Notes under the pieces: generated by a model
Told to the model about the DNA's origin: nothing
The model's database searches: none
What the model saw: only the letters and a program-made list of their open reading frames with translations
Assembly: GCF_003634775.1 (NCBI RefSeq)
Contig: NZ_RBXB01000004.1
Location: 1 to 64,000 of the forward strand
From: Chryseobacterium defluvii
Lineage (GTDB): Bacteria > Bacteroidota > Bacteroidia > Flavobacteriales > Weeksellaceae
Reading direction: 5' to 3'
DNA length: 64,000 nt
Position numbers and translations under genes: made by a program
Part shown: one piece after another, positions 7,824-15,982 of the stretch
Numbering within the stretch: position 1 is the stretch's first letter
Layout of the letters: each line of letters starts with the position of its first letter

Positions 7824-9311
7824 ATGATATATGGTATAGATATTTTCAGCTTTCATGATGTGTTGGAAATTTGTAAAAATCCGGGGAAAGCAAAACTTAA
7901 TAAGGCTGCAAAAGATCAAATCTTAAAATCTCAGAAGAACGTAAAGAAAATAGTGGAGTCCGATCAATGTGTATATGGAATCAACACAGGATTCGGACCT
8001 CTTTGTGATACTAAAATCTCAGCCGATGAAACGGCCCAGCTTCAATATAACCTGATTATCTCTCATGCTGTTGGGGTAGGAAAACCTATTGATAAAGAGC
8101 TTTCGAAAATCATGATGATAGCTAAAGTGCATGCATTATCAAAAGGATTTTCAGGAGTTTCCCTCGATGTGATCGAGAGATTGATTTTGATGCTTGAAAA
8201 AGACATTATTCCTGTAGTTCCGGAACAAGGTTCAGTAGGAGCTTCAGGAGATTTGGCCCCTTTGGCCCATTTGGTATTGCCTCTTTTGGGATTAGGACAG
8301 GTTTGGGATGGTGATAAAGTGGAAGAAACCGCAAAAGTTCTAAAGAAAAATAAATTAATGCCTCTTACATTAGGACCCAAAGAAGGGCTGGGATTAATCA
8401 ACGGAACGCAATTTATTTTAGCTCATGCGATTAAAGGACTAGAGAAATTTGAATATTTATTAGACTTGGCAGATATGACAGCTGCTATGAGTCTTGAGGC
8501 ATACAGGGGCTCTGCAAGCCCATTCAAAAAAGAGCTGCATGAAATCAGGCCTTTTGCGGGGAGTAAAAAAGTGGCGGCAAGAATGCTTAAATTTTTGAAG
8601 AACTCGGAAAATATGAAAGCCCATGAAGATTGTGAAAGGGTTCAGGATCCATATTCTATGCGATGCGTTCCACAGGTTCACGGAGCAAGCAGAAACGCTT
8701 TTGACCATCTTAAAAGTATGGCGGAGACGGAACTGAATTCCGTAACAGATAATCCGATTGTTCTGAGTGCAGAAGAATCTATCTCAGGAGGGAATTTCCA
8801 TGGTCAGTTAATGGCTCTGCCTTTAGATTATGCAACACTGGCGGCGGCTGAATTAGGAAATATTTCAGACCGAAGAAGTTATTTATTACTGGAAGGCAAG
8901 TATGGTCTTCCAAGATTATTAACGGAAAGCTCAGGATTGAATTCAGGGTTTATGATTCCCCAATATACTTCTGCCGCATTGGTAACAGAAAATAAAACAT
9001 TATGTTTCCCGGCATCAGCGGATTCTATTCCTACGAGTTTGGGACAGGAAGATCATGTCTCTATGGGCAGCATTTCAGGAAGAAAATTCAATCAGGTACT
9101 TGGGAATTTAGTGAATATTTTATCCGTTGAGCTGATGTTTGCAGCACAGGGACTGGAATTCAGAAGACCTGCTAAATGTTCAAAAATTATTGAAGAGAAT
9201 TTTGCAATTCTACGTTCTAAAGTGGCTAAGTTGGAAGATGACAGACTGATCGGAAAAGATATGCTTGCAATTGCAGAACTAATCAATGAGAGAAAGTTTA
9301 TAGTTAATTAA
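7824..9311 (+). CDS. hutH: Histidine ammonia-lyase
   Basis: The enzyme removes ammonia from L-histidine to give trans-urocanate, the first step of histidine breakdown in the cytoplasm. The 495-residue length is typical. The MIO cofactor triad Ala-Ser-Gly is at 140-142 in GSVGASGDLAPLAHL. Other family signatures are YGINTGFGPL near the N terminus, SVTDNPIVL and GGNFHG in the middle, and DSIPTSLGQEDHVSMG. The selectivity position reads Ser-His (IISHAVGVG), as in HAL, whereas tyrosine lyases have His there in other contexts; this favours histidine as substrate. No other hut genes are adjacent. A TAATTTTA stretch about 18 bp upstream is a weak promoter candidate. Confidence 0.92.
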   Translation: MIYGIDIFSFHDVLEICKNPGKAKLNKAAKDQILKSQKNVKKIVESDQCVYGINTGFGPLCDTKISADETAQLQYNLIISHAVGVGKPIDKELSKIMMIAKVHALSKGFSGVSLDVIERLILMLEKDIIPVVPEQGSVGASGDLAPLAHLVLPLLGLGQVWDGDKVEETAKVLKKNKLMPLTLGPKEGLGLINGTQFILAHAIKGLEKFEYLLDLADMTAAMSLEAYRGSASPFKKELHEIRPFAGSKKVAARMLKFLKNSENMKAHEDCERVQDPYSMRCVPQVHGASRNAFDHLKSMAETELNSVTDNPIVLSAEESISGGNFHGQLMALPLDYATLAAAELGNISDRRSYLLLEGKYGLPRLLTESSGLNSGFMIPQYTSAALVTENKTLCFPASADSIPTSLGQEDHVSMGSISGRKFNQVLGNLVNILSVELMFAAQGLEFRRPAKCSKIIEENFAILRSKVAKLEDDRLIGKDMLAIAELINERKFIVN

Positions 9312-9325
9312 TAGATTATATCATA

Positions 9326-9350
9326 AAAAGCTTCCATTGGAAGCTTTTTA
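9326..9350 (+). terminator. Terminator after hutH
   Basis: AAAAGCTTCC and GGAAGCTTTT form a 10-bp stem with loop ATT, followed by T-rich sequence. The GNAT gene starts 20 bp later. Confidence 0.75.
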
Positions 9351-9368
9351 TATTTAAAACAAGAAACA

Positions 9369-9815
9369 ATGATCTTAAAAAGAATAGATTCTTCAGATGC
9401 TGATTTTCAGAACCTGGTACAATTCTTAGATGCGGATCTTGCTGTCCGGGATGGTGATGATCATGCCTTTTATCACCAGTTCAATACCATTGATGCATTA
9501 AAAAACTGTGTTGTAGCTTACCTGGATGGTGAAGCTGTCGCGTGCGGTGCTTTTAAACCATTTTCCGAAGATAGCGTGGAGATCAAAAGAATGTATACCG
9601 ATCCTCAGAAAAGAAATCTGGGATTGGCCTCCAAGATTCTGCATGAACTAGAAGTTTGGGCGAAAGAATCGGGGTATGGAAAGAGTGTATTGGAAACAGG
9701 CATAAAACAGCCGGAAGCCATTGCTCTTTATGAAAAGAACGGATATCAAAGGATTCCTAATTACGGGCAATATATAGGGATCGAAAACAGTGTTTGCTTT
9801 GAGAAGGTATTGTAA
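9369..9815 (+). CDS. GNAT-family N-acetyltransferase
   Basis: This is a 148-residue cytoplasmic protein of the GCN5-related acetyltransferase fold, which transfers acetyl from acetyl-CoA to an amine. The acetyl-CoA pyrophosphate-binding motif A is visible as VEIKRMYTDPQKRNLGLASK, with the Q/RxxGxA core (QKRNLGLA) near residues 83-90. It is followed by the motif-B region LYEKNGYQRIP, a hallmark of small GNAT enzymes. The substrate cannot be inferred; nothing beside it hints at one. It sits just after the hutH terminator and appears to be a single-gene unit. Confidence 0.88.
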   Translation: MILKRIDSSDADFQNLVQFLDADLAVRDGDDHAFYHQFNTIDALKNCVVAYLDGEAVACGAFKPFSEDSVEIKRMYTDPQKRNLGLASKILHELEVWAKESGYGKSVLETGIKQPEAIALYEKNGYQRIPNYGQYIGIENSVCFEKVL

Positions 9816-9927
9816 TTGAAGAATGTTATTTTTGACATAATAAATGTAAAGATGATCTGATTTTTAACGGTCTGTTTTTCAATGTAAAGTGATATCTTGG
9901 TAGTACCAATCAAAAATATTATTTTAT

Positions 9928-11436
9928 ATGAAAAGAAATGTATTCTACCTTCTCATGGTATTCTTTATCCTGGGCTCATGTTCCAGGGATGAAATCCAAA
10001 ATGAGTCACCTGAAATTGCTGTGACCCAAAAAGATCCTTTAACGGAAAAGCAGATCAATGCTGAAATCAATCAGTCTATTAAAAGCACAGGTTCCTTTGC
10101 ATGGAGCGGAGCATCCGATTATCTTCTGTGGAGCGCCGTCTTCCGGGGGAATAAAGTAGCTTCCATAGGCTTTGGCTCTTCACGGGAAGATTTTGACCGA
10201 AGTCTTTCTCCGGATAATGAAGCTGTTCAAAATGAAGTTCTGGATGTCATCAAAAAGTATGAAGGGAAACAGGACAGGCTTGTATTGAATTCCGATCAGT
10301 TTCTTAATCAAATAGACGTGATTATTGAAAAGCAGGAGACGATCATAGCTTTACGCCAAATGAAAAACATCCGCTACTTGGAACCTGCAGATTACCGTTA
10401 TTTCGATATTGAAAATAATGTAAACGGAAGCGTGGCAAAATCCAGCGGCAGTTCATCCGGATGCGGATTTGAGTCTACAGCTTTAAATGCGGCAGATTAT
10501 ACAACCGTAACGCCTAATGCAAAAGCTCCGTGGTCATTCTATAAACATAATATTACAAGCGCCTGGAGCTACAGTACAGGAACTGGGATTACAATCGGGC
10601 TGGTGGATACCGGAGTATCGTCTGAACAAAGCTTATTAGGCAACAGTTTTAATAATGGTTCCTCATCAGGAAGAACAATCACAAAAAAAGGAGTATACGT
10701 TGATTCTGTTTGGCCATGGAGTACAGGCTATGACGGAGCAAGTGATAAATGTGGACACGGAACGAAAATGGCTTCCGCAATGGCTGCACCGAGAAATAAT
10801 CTTGGGCAACCCGTAGGAGTAGCTTATAATGCGAGCCTTATTACCTATAGAGCAGCTTCTAATGTTGTTTTGGATGGCTATCATGAGCAGAACGGAGTGA
10901 AAATAGCATTTACAGAACTAGCGAATAATCCGAATGTAAAAATCATCTCCATGTCGATGGGCCATATTTTTTCGGTCGGAAAAATTGAAGATGCCGTAAA
11001 ATATGCGTATTCCAAAGGAAAACTTATTTTCTGTGCGGGAGGAACGTCTACCAGTTTTACCAATTTTGCCGGCGTGATTTTCCCGGCATGGATGCCTGAA
11101 ACACAAGCGGTGACAGGGGTAAAAGAAAATACTTCCAATCAGAAATGTGATGTCTGCCATTCCGGAGCGGAAATTGATTTTACATATCAGATGGAAAGAA
11201 CTTCAGGAAGTTCAATTCCTGTTTTAAGTTATTATAATGCACAGGCTGATTATGTGGGAGGTTCCTCTGTGGCTACTGCTTCTACTGCTGGAATTGCAGC
11301 TTTAGTATGGTCTAAAAATCCATCCTGGACCAGGGAACAGGTGTTGAATAAAATGAGACAGTCTGCCACGTATTATCCGACTCCTAGTTCAGATTATGGA
11401 TACGGAAATATTAATGTATTACAGGCTGTACAGTAA
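9928..11436 (+). CDS. S8 subtilisin-like serine protease, lipoprotein
   Basis: The N terminus is a lipoprotein signal with lipobox LGSC (Cys18), so the protein is membrane-anchored outside the cytoplasm. A propeptide-like region spans about 35-160. The peptidase domain then shows the catalytic Asp in GLVDTGVS (D227), His in CGHGTKMAS (H277) and Ser in GGSSVATAS (S447), in subtilase order. At the place where subtilases carry the oxyanion-hole Asn (usually AAGN), this protein has CAGGTST. Several Cys (C179, C275, C369, C407, C410) may form disulfides. At 502 residues it ends at the domain, with no type IX sorting tail. It stands alone, followed by a terminator. Confidence 0.9.
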   Translation: MKRNVFYLLMVFFILGSCSRDEIQNESPEIAVTQKDPLTEKQINAEINQSIKSTGSFAWSGASDYLLWSAVFRGNKVASIGFGSSREDFDRSLSPDNEAVQNEVLDVIKKYEGKQDRLVLNSDQFLNQIDVIIEKQETIIALRQMKNIRYLEPADYRYFDIENNVNGSVAKSSGSSSGCGFESTALNAADYTTVTPNAKAPWSFYKHNITSAWSYSTGTGITIGLVDTGVSSEQSLLGNSFNNGSSSGRTITKKGVYVDSVWPWSTGYDGASDKCGHGTKMASAMAAPRNNLGQPVGVAYNASLITYRAASNVVLDGYHEQNGVKIAFTELANNPNVKIISMSMGHIFSVGKIEDAVKYAYSKGKLIFCAGGTSTSFTNFAGVIFPAWMPETQAVTGVKENTSNQKCDVCHSGAEIDFTYQMERTSGSSIPVLSYYNAQADYVGGSSVATASTAGIAALVWSKNPSWTREQVLNKMRQSATYYPTPSSDYGYGNINVLQAVQ

Positions 11437-11469
11437 AGATTTAAACTATTTTCATTCGTTCACAATAAG

Positions 11470-11507
11470 ATCATTCCTCAGCTTACACTGAGGAATGATT
11501 ATTTTAA
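11470..11507 (+). terminator. Terminator after the subtilase gene
   Basis: ATCATTCCTCAG and CTGAGGAATGAT make a perfect 12-bp stem with a 6-nt loop. The following sequence is T-rich but not a pure T run. Confidence 0.7.
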
Positions 11508-11581
11508 TTCTGTTCCTTAAGTGATTATACTTACAGAGAAAAATAAGTATAAATACTCTTATATATCTGTTTCGTCTATAA

Positions 11582-11589
11582 TAACTTTG
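11582..11589 (+). promoter_or_regulatory. -7 box (TAACTTTG) for the cystatin-like gene
   Basis: TAACTTTG is a full match to TAnnTTTG. RNA would start near 11595 and carry an unusually long leader of about 120 nt before the ATG at 11719. Confidence 0.6.
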
Positions 11590-11638
11590 TCATGTAATTA
11601 CAAAGAATACTTGAGTAAAACGATATACAATAATAGTC

Positions 11639-11695
11639 ATGGAGACCAGAAACCATTATAAAACGGGGCATATTTCCGAAAGGCCATATGAGTAG
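11639..11695 (+). other. Possible 18-codon upstream ORF in the leader
   Basis: An ATG-initiated frame of 18 codons (METRNHYKTGHISERPYE, then TAG) lies inside the 120-nt leader and ends 23 bp before the cystatin-like gene. It has no known relative to me. It could be a chance frame; it is listed because the leader is unusually long for this genome. Confidence 0.25.
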
Positions 11696-11718
11696 GAACT
11701 AAATACAAAATAATAATC

Positions 11719-11988
11719 ATGTCAACACAAGAATTAGTAGTAGGAGGCTGGACAAAGTACCACGCTCTTACACCGGAAGATCAAAAAGTATTTGATGAAG
11801 CAATGAATGGATTTGTAGGGGTAAAGTATACTCCTGAACAGGTATCTACACAATTGGTAAACGGAACTAACTACCGTTACAGATGCATAGCGTCAATGCC
11901 ACCTGCAGATGTGGTTTGGGAAGCCATTGTGGAAATTTATAAACCAATTAATGGTCAGCCACATGTTGTTTCTATTCACAGAATTTAA
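11719..11988 (+). CDS. Cystatin/stefin-like small protein
   Basis: This 89-residue protein has no signal peptide and should stay in the cytoplasm. It resembles single-domain cystatins (stefins). Gly9-Gly10 near the N terminus precedes a helix (PEDQKVFDEAMNGF), then QLVNGTNYRYRC (45-56) matches the cystatin QxVxG loop followed by TNY. A strand pair, VWEAIVEIYKPI and HVVSIHRI, completes the fold. In animals and plants these loops block papain-like cysteine proteases. Whether the bacterial protein inhibits anything is unknown. It is monocistronic with its own promoter, a long leader and a terminator. The neighbouring subtilase is a serine protease and not an obvious target. Confidence 0.7.
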   Translation: MSTQELVVGGWTKYHALTPEDQKVFDEAMNGFVGVKYTPEQVSTQLVNGTNYRYRCIASMPPADVVWEAIVEIYKPINGQPHVVSIHRI

Positions 11989-12008
11989 TCAACATTTTAC
12001 TTATAAAA

Positions 12009-12037
12009 AACTGGAAGATACGATCTTCCGGTTTTTT
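12009..12037 (+). terminator. Terminator after the cystatin-like gene
   Basis: AACTGGAAGAT and ATCTTCCGGTT form an 11-bp stem (one wobble) with loop ACG and a T6 run. Confidence 0.85.
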
Positions 12038-12038
12038 A

Positions 12039-12866
12039 TTATCCTATTCTCACACTCGTCATACTCAGAGAGCCGCCTATCAGCTCGTCATTAAACAGTG
12101 TCAGACTTTCTGATTGGTCTTTTAAACCTAATGTATAGATCAAAGGCAGGTAATGATCAGGAGTAGGAACGGCATATTGTAAAAATGTTCCCTGTTTTTG
12201 ATAATCAATGATATGCTGGAAATCTCCATCAAGAAGCCAGTTGTTGGTTTTCTCCCGTGCCTCAATCGCCCAATCCCAGCCGGCTCCTACCGTATTGATA
12301 TTTTGCCAGTCTATTAATCTTAAATTATGAACTATATTTCCACTTCCAATAATCAAAATGCCCTTTTCCCGAAGTAAAGTCAGTTTTTTTGCTAGATCAA
12401 AATGATATTGCGGAGGTTTCGTGTAATCAATGCTCAATTGAATTACAGGAATGTCTGCGTTGGGATACATATGCCTGATTACAGACCATGCTCCATGGTC
12501 CAACCCCCAATTATGATCTTCTTTCACCGCAACAGGCGCTAAAAGCTCAGCTGTTTCCGCTGCCAGTTTCGGATCTCCGGGAGCAGGATACTGAACGTCA
12601 AACAAAGCTTTCGGAAAGCCGTAAAAATCATGGATGGTTTTCGGCATATCCATAGCTGTTACAAATGTCCCCTGAGTATACCAATGGGCAGAAATACACA
12701 AAATAGCACTCGGCTTAGGGATTTCCTGTGCCGCTTTCCTGAACCCCTGTACAAATTGATTTTCTTCAATGGCATTCATAGGTGAACCATGCCCAAGAAA
12801 TAAAACAGGCATTCTCTGTGTATTCTTAAACTGACTGCTGATGTTTTGTAAATCGTTGAGGTTCAT
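12039..12866 (-). CDS. ygiD: Extradiol ring-cleavage dioxygenase, YgiD/LigB family
   Basis: This 275-residue cytoplasmic protein belongs to the LigB-type class III extradiol dioxygenases; E. coli YgiD and plant relatives open the ring of 4,5-DOPA. The metal and active-site region is seen as FLGHGSPMNAIEEN near residue 24, AILCISAHWYTQGTFVT near 56, and GLDHGAWSVIRHMYP near 122. The His residues of these motifs and the later IIGSGNIVHNLR bind the active-site metal in this family. The physiological substrate in a flavobacterium is unknown. It precedes the YceI gene on the same strand with 77 bp between, and the two genes appear to be separately transcribed. Confidence 0.88.
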   Translation of the reverse strand: MNLNDLQNISSQFKNTQRMPVLFLGHGSPMNAIEENQFVQGFRKAAQEIPKPSAILCISAHWYTQGTFVTAMDMPKTIHDFYGFPKALFDVQYPAPGDPKLAAETAELLAPVAVKEDHNWGLDHGAWSVIRHMYPNADIPVIQLSIDYTKPPQYHFDLAKKLTLLREKGILIIGSGNIVHNLRLIDWQNINTVGAGWDWAIEAREKTNNWLLDGDFQHIIDYQKQGTFLQYAVPTPDHYLPLIYTLGLKDQSESLTLFNDELIGGSLSMTSVRIG

Positions 12867-12889
12867 GATATTGAATTGATTTAAAAATA

Positions 12890-12926
12890 AAAAAGGCTCA
12901 AGGCTTTAGAAATCCCTGAACCTTTT
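12890..12926 (-). terminator. Probable terminator of the YceI gene
   Basis: On the minus strand AAAGGTTCAGG pairs imperfectly with CCTTGAGCCTTT, followed by a T6 run. It lies between the YceI stop and the dioxygenase start. Confidence 0.5.
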
Positions 12927-12943
12927 CATATGAATGTTAAGAA

Positions 12944-13456
12944 TTATGCTTGTTTTACGAACTGTAATTCTCCGGCAACTTTTACCTCATCACTTACCAT
13001 TACACCTCCTGCTTCAAGAGCTGCATTCCAGTTCAGTCCGAAATCTTTTCTGTTGATTTTTCCTTCAAAAGAAAACCCTGCTTTTGTATTTCCCCAAGGA
13101 TCCTTGTTGATACCCCCAAAGTCTACCTCCAATGTTATAGAATGAGTAATTCCGTTGATCGTAAGGTTACCGGTAATTTTATCCTGCAAAGCCTGAGATT
13201 CGAAAGTAATGGTAGGGTGAGCCTCAGCATTGAAGAATTCAGCCGATTTTAAATGATTATCTCTGTCCGTATTGTTAGTGAAAACAGAATCGGTTTGGAT
13301 GGTTGCGGTAGTTTTAGCGTTTGTGAAAGAATCATCTTCTGCTTCAATTTCCGCATTGAAATTTCTGAAGCTTCCTTTTACGTTAGAAATCATCATGTGT
13401 TTTACTTTGAATGTGATTTCACTATGCGTAGGATCTAAATTCCATTTTGTTGCCAT
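12944..13456 (-). CDS. YceI-family protein
   Basis: The 170-residue sequence fits the YceI lipocalin-like barrel, a family that binds long isoprenoid chains. Signatures are the start KWNLDPTHSEITFKVKHM, then VKGSFRNFNAEI, then HPTITFES and the closing AGGVMVSDEVKVAGELQFV. Many family members are periplasmic, but no signal peptide is present here, so it is probably cytoplasmic. The ligand is unknown. A -7 box (TACATTTG on the minus strand) lies 31 bp ahead of the ATG, giving it its own promoter. Confidence 0.9.
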   Translation of the reverse strand: MATKWNLDPTHSEITFKVKHMMISNVKGSFRNFNAEIEAEDDSFTNAKTTATIQTDSVFTNNTDRDNHLKSAEFFNAEAHPTITFESQALQDKITGNLTINGITHSITLEVDFGGINKDPWGNTKAGFSFEGKINRKDFGLNWNAALEAGGVMVSDEVKVAGELQFVKQA

Positions 13457-13486
13457 TGTATTTATTTTTTATTGTTATTGATAATG

Positions 13487-13494
13487 CAAATGTA
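13487..13494 (-). promoter_or_regulatory. -7 box of the YceI gene (TACATTTG on the minus strand)
   Basis: The plus strand reads CAAATGTA. TACATTFG-type spacing to the ATG is about 30 bp, in line with other promoters here; the box itself is TACATTTG. Confidence 0.55.
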
Positions 13495-13700
13495 GGCTAT
13501 CACACAGCCACAAAACATTGATTTAGGATAAGAAATAAAATATTCATCAAATCCATCCTCTATGTTAAAAAAAACGTTTGCTTCCTGTCCTCAAATTAAT
13601 AAATCATACTTTTTAACAAAAGCTGATAGTAAGTTAAGGAATTATTCTCATTTATAAATGTTTTATTTTAACATTTTCTTAACGGATGATTTTTATTTCT

Positions 13701-13708
13701 TATTTTTG
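13701..13708 (+). promoter_or_regulatory. -7 box of the S9 peptidase gene (TATTTTTG)
   Basis: TATTTTTG fits TAnnTTTG and lies downstream of the first possible start (13686). This shows that translation should begin at the ATG at 13728. Confidence 0.55.
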
Positions 13709-13727
13709 GTGGATTCAATTTTATGCA

Positions 13728-15866
13728 ATGAAACTATATAGACTTTCTTTATTAATGCTGGTTTGGGGTGGATCGGTTTTTGCCCAGACTCAAAAATTTA
13801 CAATGGCTGAAGCGGTTAATGGACTCAGAAGCAATTTGGCAGTGAAGAATATTTCTCAGTTTGCATGGACAGGAGATGGTAAATCTTACATCCAGTCAGT
13901 AAAGGGAGGGTATTTGATTACGGACCTTAAATCCAATAAGCAGGATACTTTGGTATCTCTTATGCAGCTGAATAAGCATTTTACAGATAAAAAGCTAAAA
14001 GCAGTACCTCAGATCAAATTCATTAATGGATCTCAGGGATATTTCAATGCCAATAACCAGATGTTTTGGGTAGAGAAATCCGGAGCTGACTGGAAAATCA
14101 AAAATGCGGTTTCTGTAGAAAGTGAAGCAGCCAACGTAAAAGTATTTGAAGATAATCAGACATTTGCTTATACCGTAAAGAACAATCTATACGTGAACAG
14201 AAGTGGTAAAACCATTGCTGTAACGAATGATTCGAACGAGAATATCATCAACGGACAAGCGGTTCACAGAAATGAATTTGGTATCGAGGGCGGAATTTTT
14301 CCGGCTCCCAATTCAGCAAGTGTAGCTTTCTACAGAATGGATCAGACGATGGTAGCAGACTACCCGATAATCGACTGGTCTGTAACTCCGGCGGTAAATC
14401 ATAATATAAAATATCCGATGGCGGGGCAAACTTCCCATGAAGTTACCCTTGGTGTTTTCGATATTAAAAATCAAACGACGACATTTTTGAAGATAGATGG
14501 CGAGAAAGACCAGTATTTAACGGCAATTACCTGGAGCCCGGATTCAAAATATATTTTTGTGGGAGTTTTAAACAGAGGACAGAATCATCTGAAAATGAAT
14601 CAGTACGATGCGGCTACAGGGAATTTCATCAAAACCATCTTTGAAGAAACCGATAGCAAATATGTAGAACCACAACATCCGTTGGTTTTCTTCCCGAATT
14701 CCAATACAGATTTTATTTGGCAGAGTCAAAGAACAGGATATAACCATTTATTTCACTACAGCCTTGAAAAAGGATTGGTTTCCCAAATCACCAAAGGAGA
14801 CTGGTTGGTTACTGATATTCTAGGATTTAATGAAAAGAAGAAAGAAATCTATTTTGCTTCTACTAAAGAAACTCCACTGGAAAGACATTTATATAAAATC
14901 AACTGGGCGAATTTCAAGATGCAGAGACTGGACAATGCAGAAGGGGTGCATACGGGGATTTTAAGCAGTGACGGAAATTATCTGTATGATGCATATAGCA
15001 ATGCGGACACCCCAAGAATTGTCAATATCATCAATACCAATACCTTTAAAACAAATACCATTCTTACCTCTGAGAACCCGTTAAAAAAATATCAGAGACC
15101 GGAGATTAAAAACGTAAGCTTAAAAGCTGACGACGGAACGCCTTTGTATGGGAAAATTATTCTTCCGACAGATTTTGATTCCAATAAAAAATATCCGGTT
15201 ATTGTCTATCTGTACAACGGACCGCATTTGCAGTTAGTAACAAACACGTTCCCGGCTTCAGGAAATCTTTGGTATGAATATATGGCCCAAAACGGATATA
15301 TTATCTTTACGATGGACGGTAGAGGTTCTGCCAACCGGGGGATGAAATTTGAACAGGCCGTTTTCAGGAACTTAGGAACCACAGAAATGAATGATCAGAT
15401 GAAAGGAGTAGATTATTTAAAATCTCTTCCTTATGTAGATGCAGAGAGAATGGGTATTCACGGGTGGAGCTTTGGGGGTTTTATGACGACAAGTTTCATG
15501 CTTCGTCATCCGGAAGTTTTCAAAGTAGGCGTTGCGGGAGGACCTGTTATCGACTGGAAAATGTACGAAATCATGTATGGGGAAAGATATATGGATACAC
15601 CGCAGGAAAACCCACAAGGGTATGCAGCAGCCAATCTTTTGGATAAAGTTCAGAATTTGAAAGGAAAATTATTGATGATTCATGGGGCACAGGATGATGT
15701 AGTCGTTTGGCAGCATTCGGTGAAGTTCCTGAAATCGGCTGTAGATAACGGAATCCAGTTAGATTATTTTATGTATCCGGGACATCCGCATAATGTGATC
15801 GGGAAAGACAGAGTGCATCTGATGCAGAAAGTAACAGATTATTTTGATCAATATCTGAAGAAATAA
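13728..15866 (+). CDS. S9-family peptidase, dipeptidyl peptidase IV type
   Basis: The protein is 712 residues, the length of bacterial DPP IV enzymes that release dipeptides after proline or alanine in the periplasm. A signal peptide ends at SVFAQ. A beta-propeller domain (about 60-450) contains FGIEGGIFPAPNSASVAFYR, which matches the Glu-rich substrate-anchoring region of DPP IV. The C-terminal alpha/beta hydrolase carries the nucleophile in GWSFGG (Ser581), Asp in QDDVVVWQHS (about 656) and His in GHPHNV (about 688). The frame opens at 13686, but a -7 box at 13701 and the signal peptide both favour the ATG at 13728. A terminator follows. Confidence 0.92.
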   Translation: MKLYRLSLLMLVWGGSVFAQTQKFTMAEAVNGLRSNLAVKNISQFAWTGDGKSYIQSVKGGYLITDLKSNKQDTLVSLMQLNKHFTDKKLKAVPQIKFINGSQGYFNANNQMFWVEKSGADWKIKNAVSVESEAANVKVFEDNQTFAYTVKNNLYVNRSGKTIAVTNDSNENIINGQAVHRNEFGIEGGIFPAPNSASVAFYRMDQTMVADYPIIDWSVTPAVNHNIKYPMAGQTSHEVTLGVFDIKNQTTTFLKIDGEKDQYLTAITWSPDSKYIFVGVLNRGQNHLKMNQYDAATGNFIKTIFEETDSKYVEPQHPLVFFPNSNTDFIWQSQRTGYNHLFHYSLEKGLVSQITKGDWLVTDILGFNEKKKEIYFASTKETPLERHLYKINWANFKMQRLDNAEGVHTGILSSDGNYLYDAYSNADTPRIVNIINTNTFKTNTILTSENPLKKYQRPEIKNVSLKADDGTPLYGKIILPTDFDSNKKYPVIVYLYNGPHLQLVTNTFPASGNLWYEYMAQNGYIIFTMDGRGSANRGMKFEQAVFRNLGTTEMNDQMKGVDYLKSLPYVDAERMGIHGWSFGGFMTTSFMLRHPEVFKVGVAGGPVIDWKMYEIMYGERYMDTPQENPQGYAAANLLDKVQNLKGKLLMIHGAQDDVVVWQHSVKFLKSAVDNGIQLDYFMYPGHPHNVIGKDRVHLMQKVTDYFDQYLKK

Positions 15867-15870
15867 CAAG

Positions 15871-15901
15871 AATCCGGCCTTTAAGGCTGGATTTCTTCTT
15901 T
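15871..15901 (+). terminator. Terminator after the S9 peptidase gene
   Basis: AATCCGGCC and GGCTGGATT pair (one wobble) around TTTAA, followed by TTCTTCTTTC. Confidence 0.7.
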
Positions 15902-15954
15902 CAACCCCAAGATGGTTCTTATCATTCATCAATGTATTTGAAATTTGGTTCTTG

Positions 15955-15962
15955 TAATTTTG
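15955..15962 (+). promoter_or_regulatory. -7 box of the LLM oxidoreductase gene (TAATTTTG)
   Basis: TAATTTTG matches the consensus and lies inside the reading frame that opens at 15932, so the ATG at 15983 is the likely start. A TTTG occurs 14 bp upstream. Confidence 0.6.
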
Positions 15963-15982
15963 TATATCTAAAAATCAGAAAT

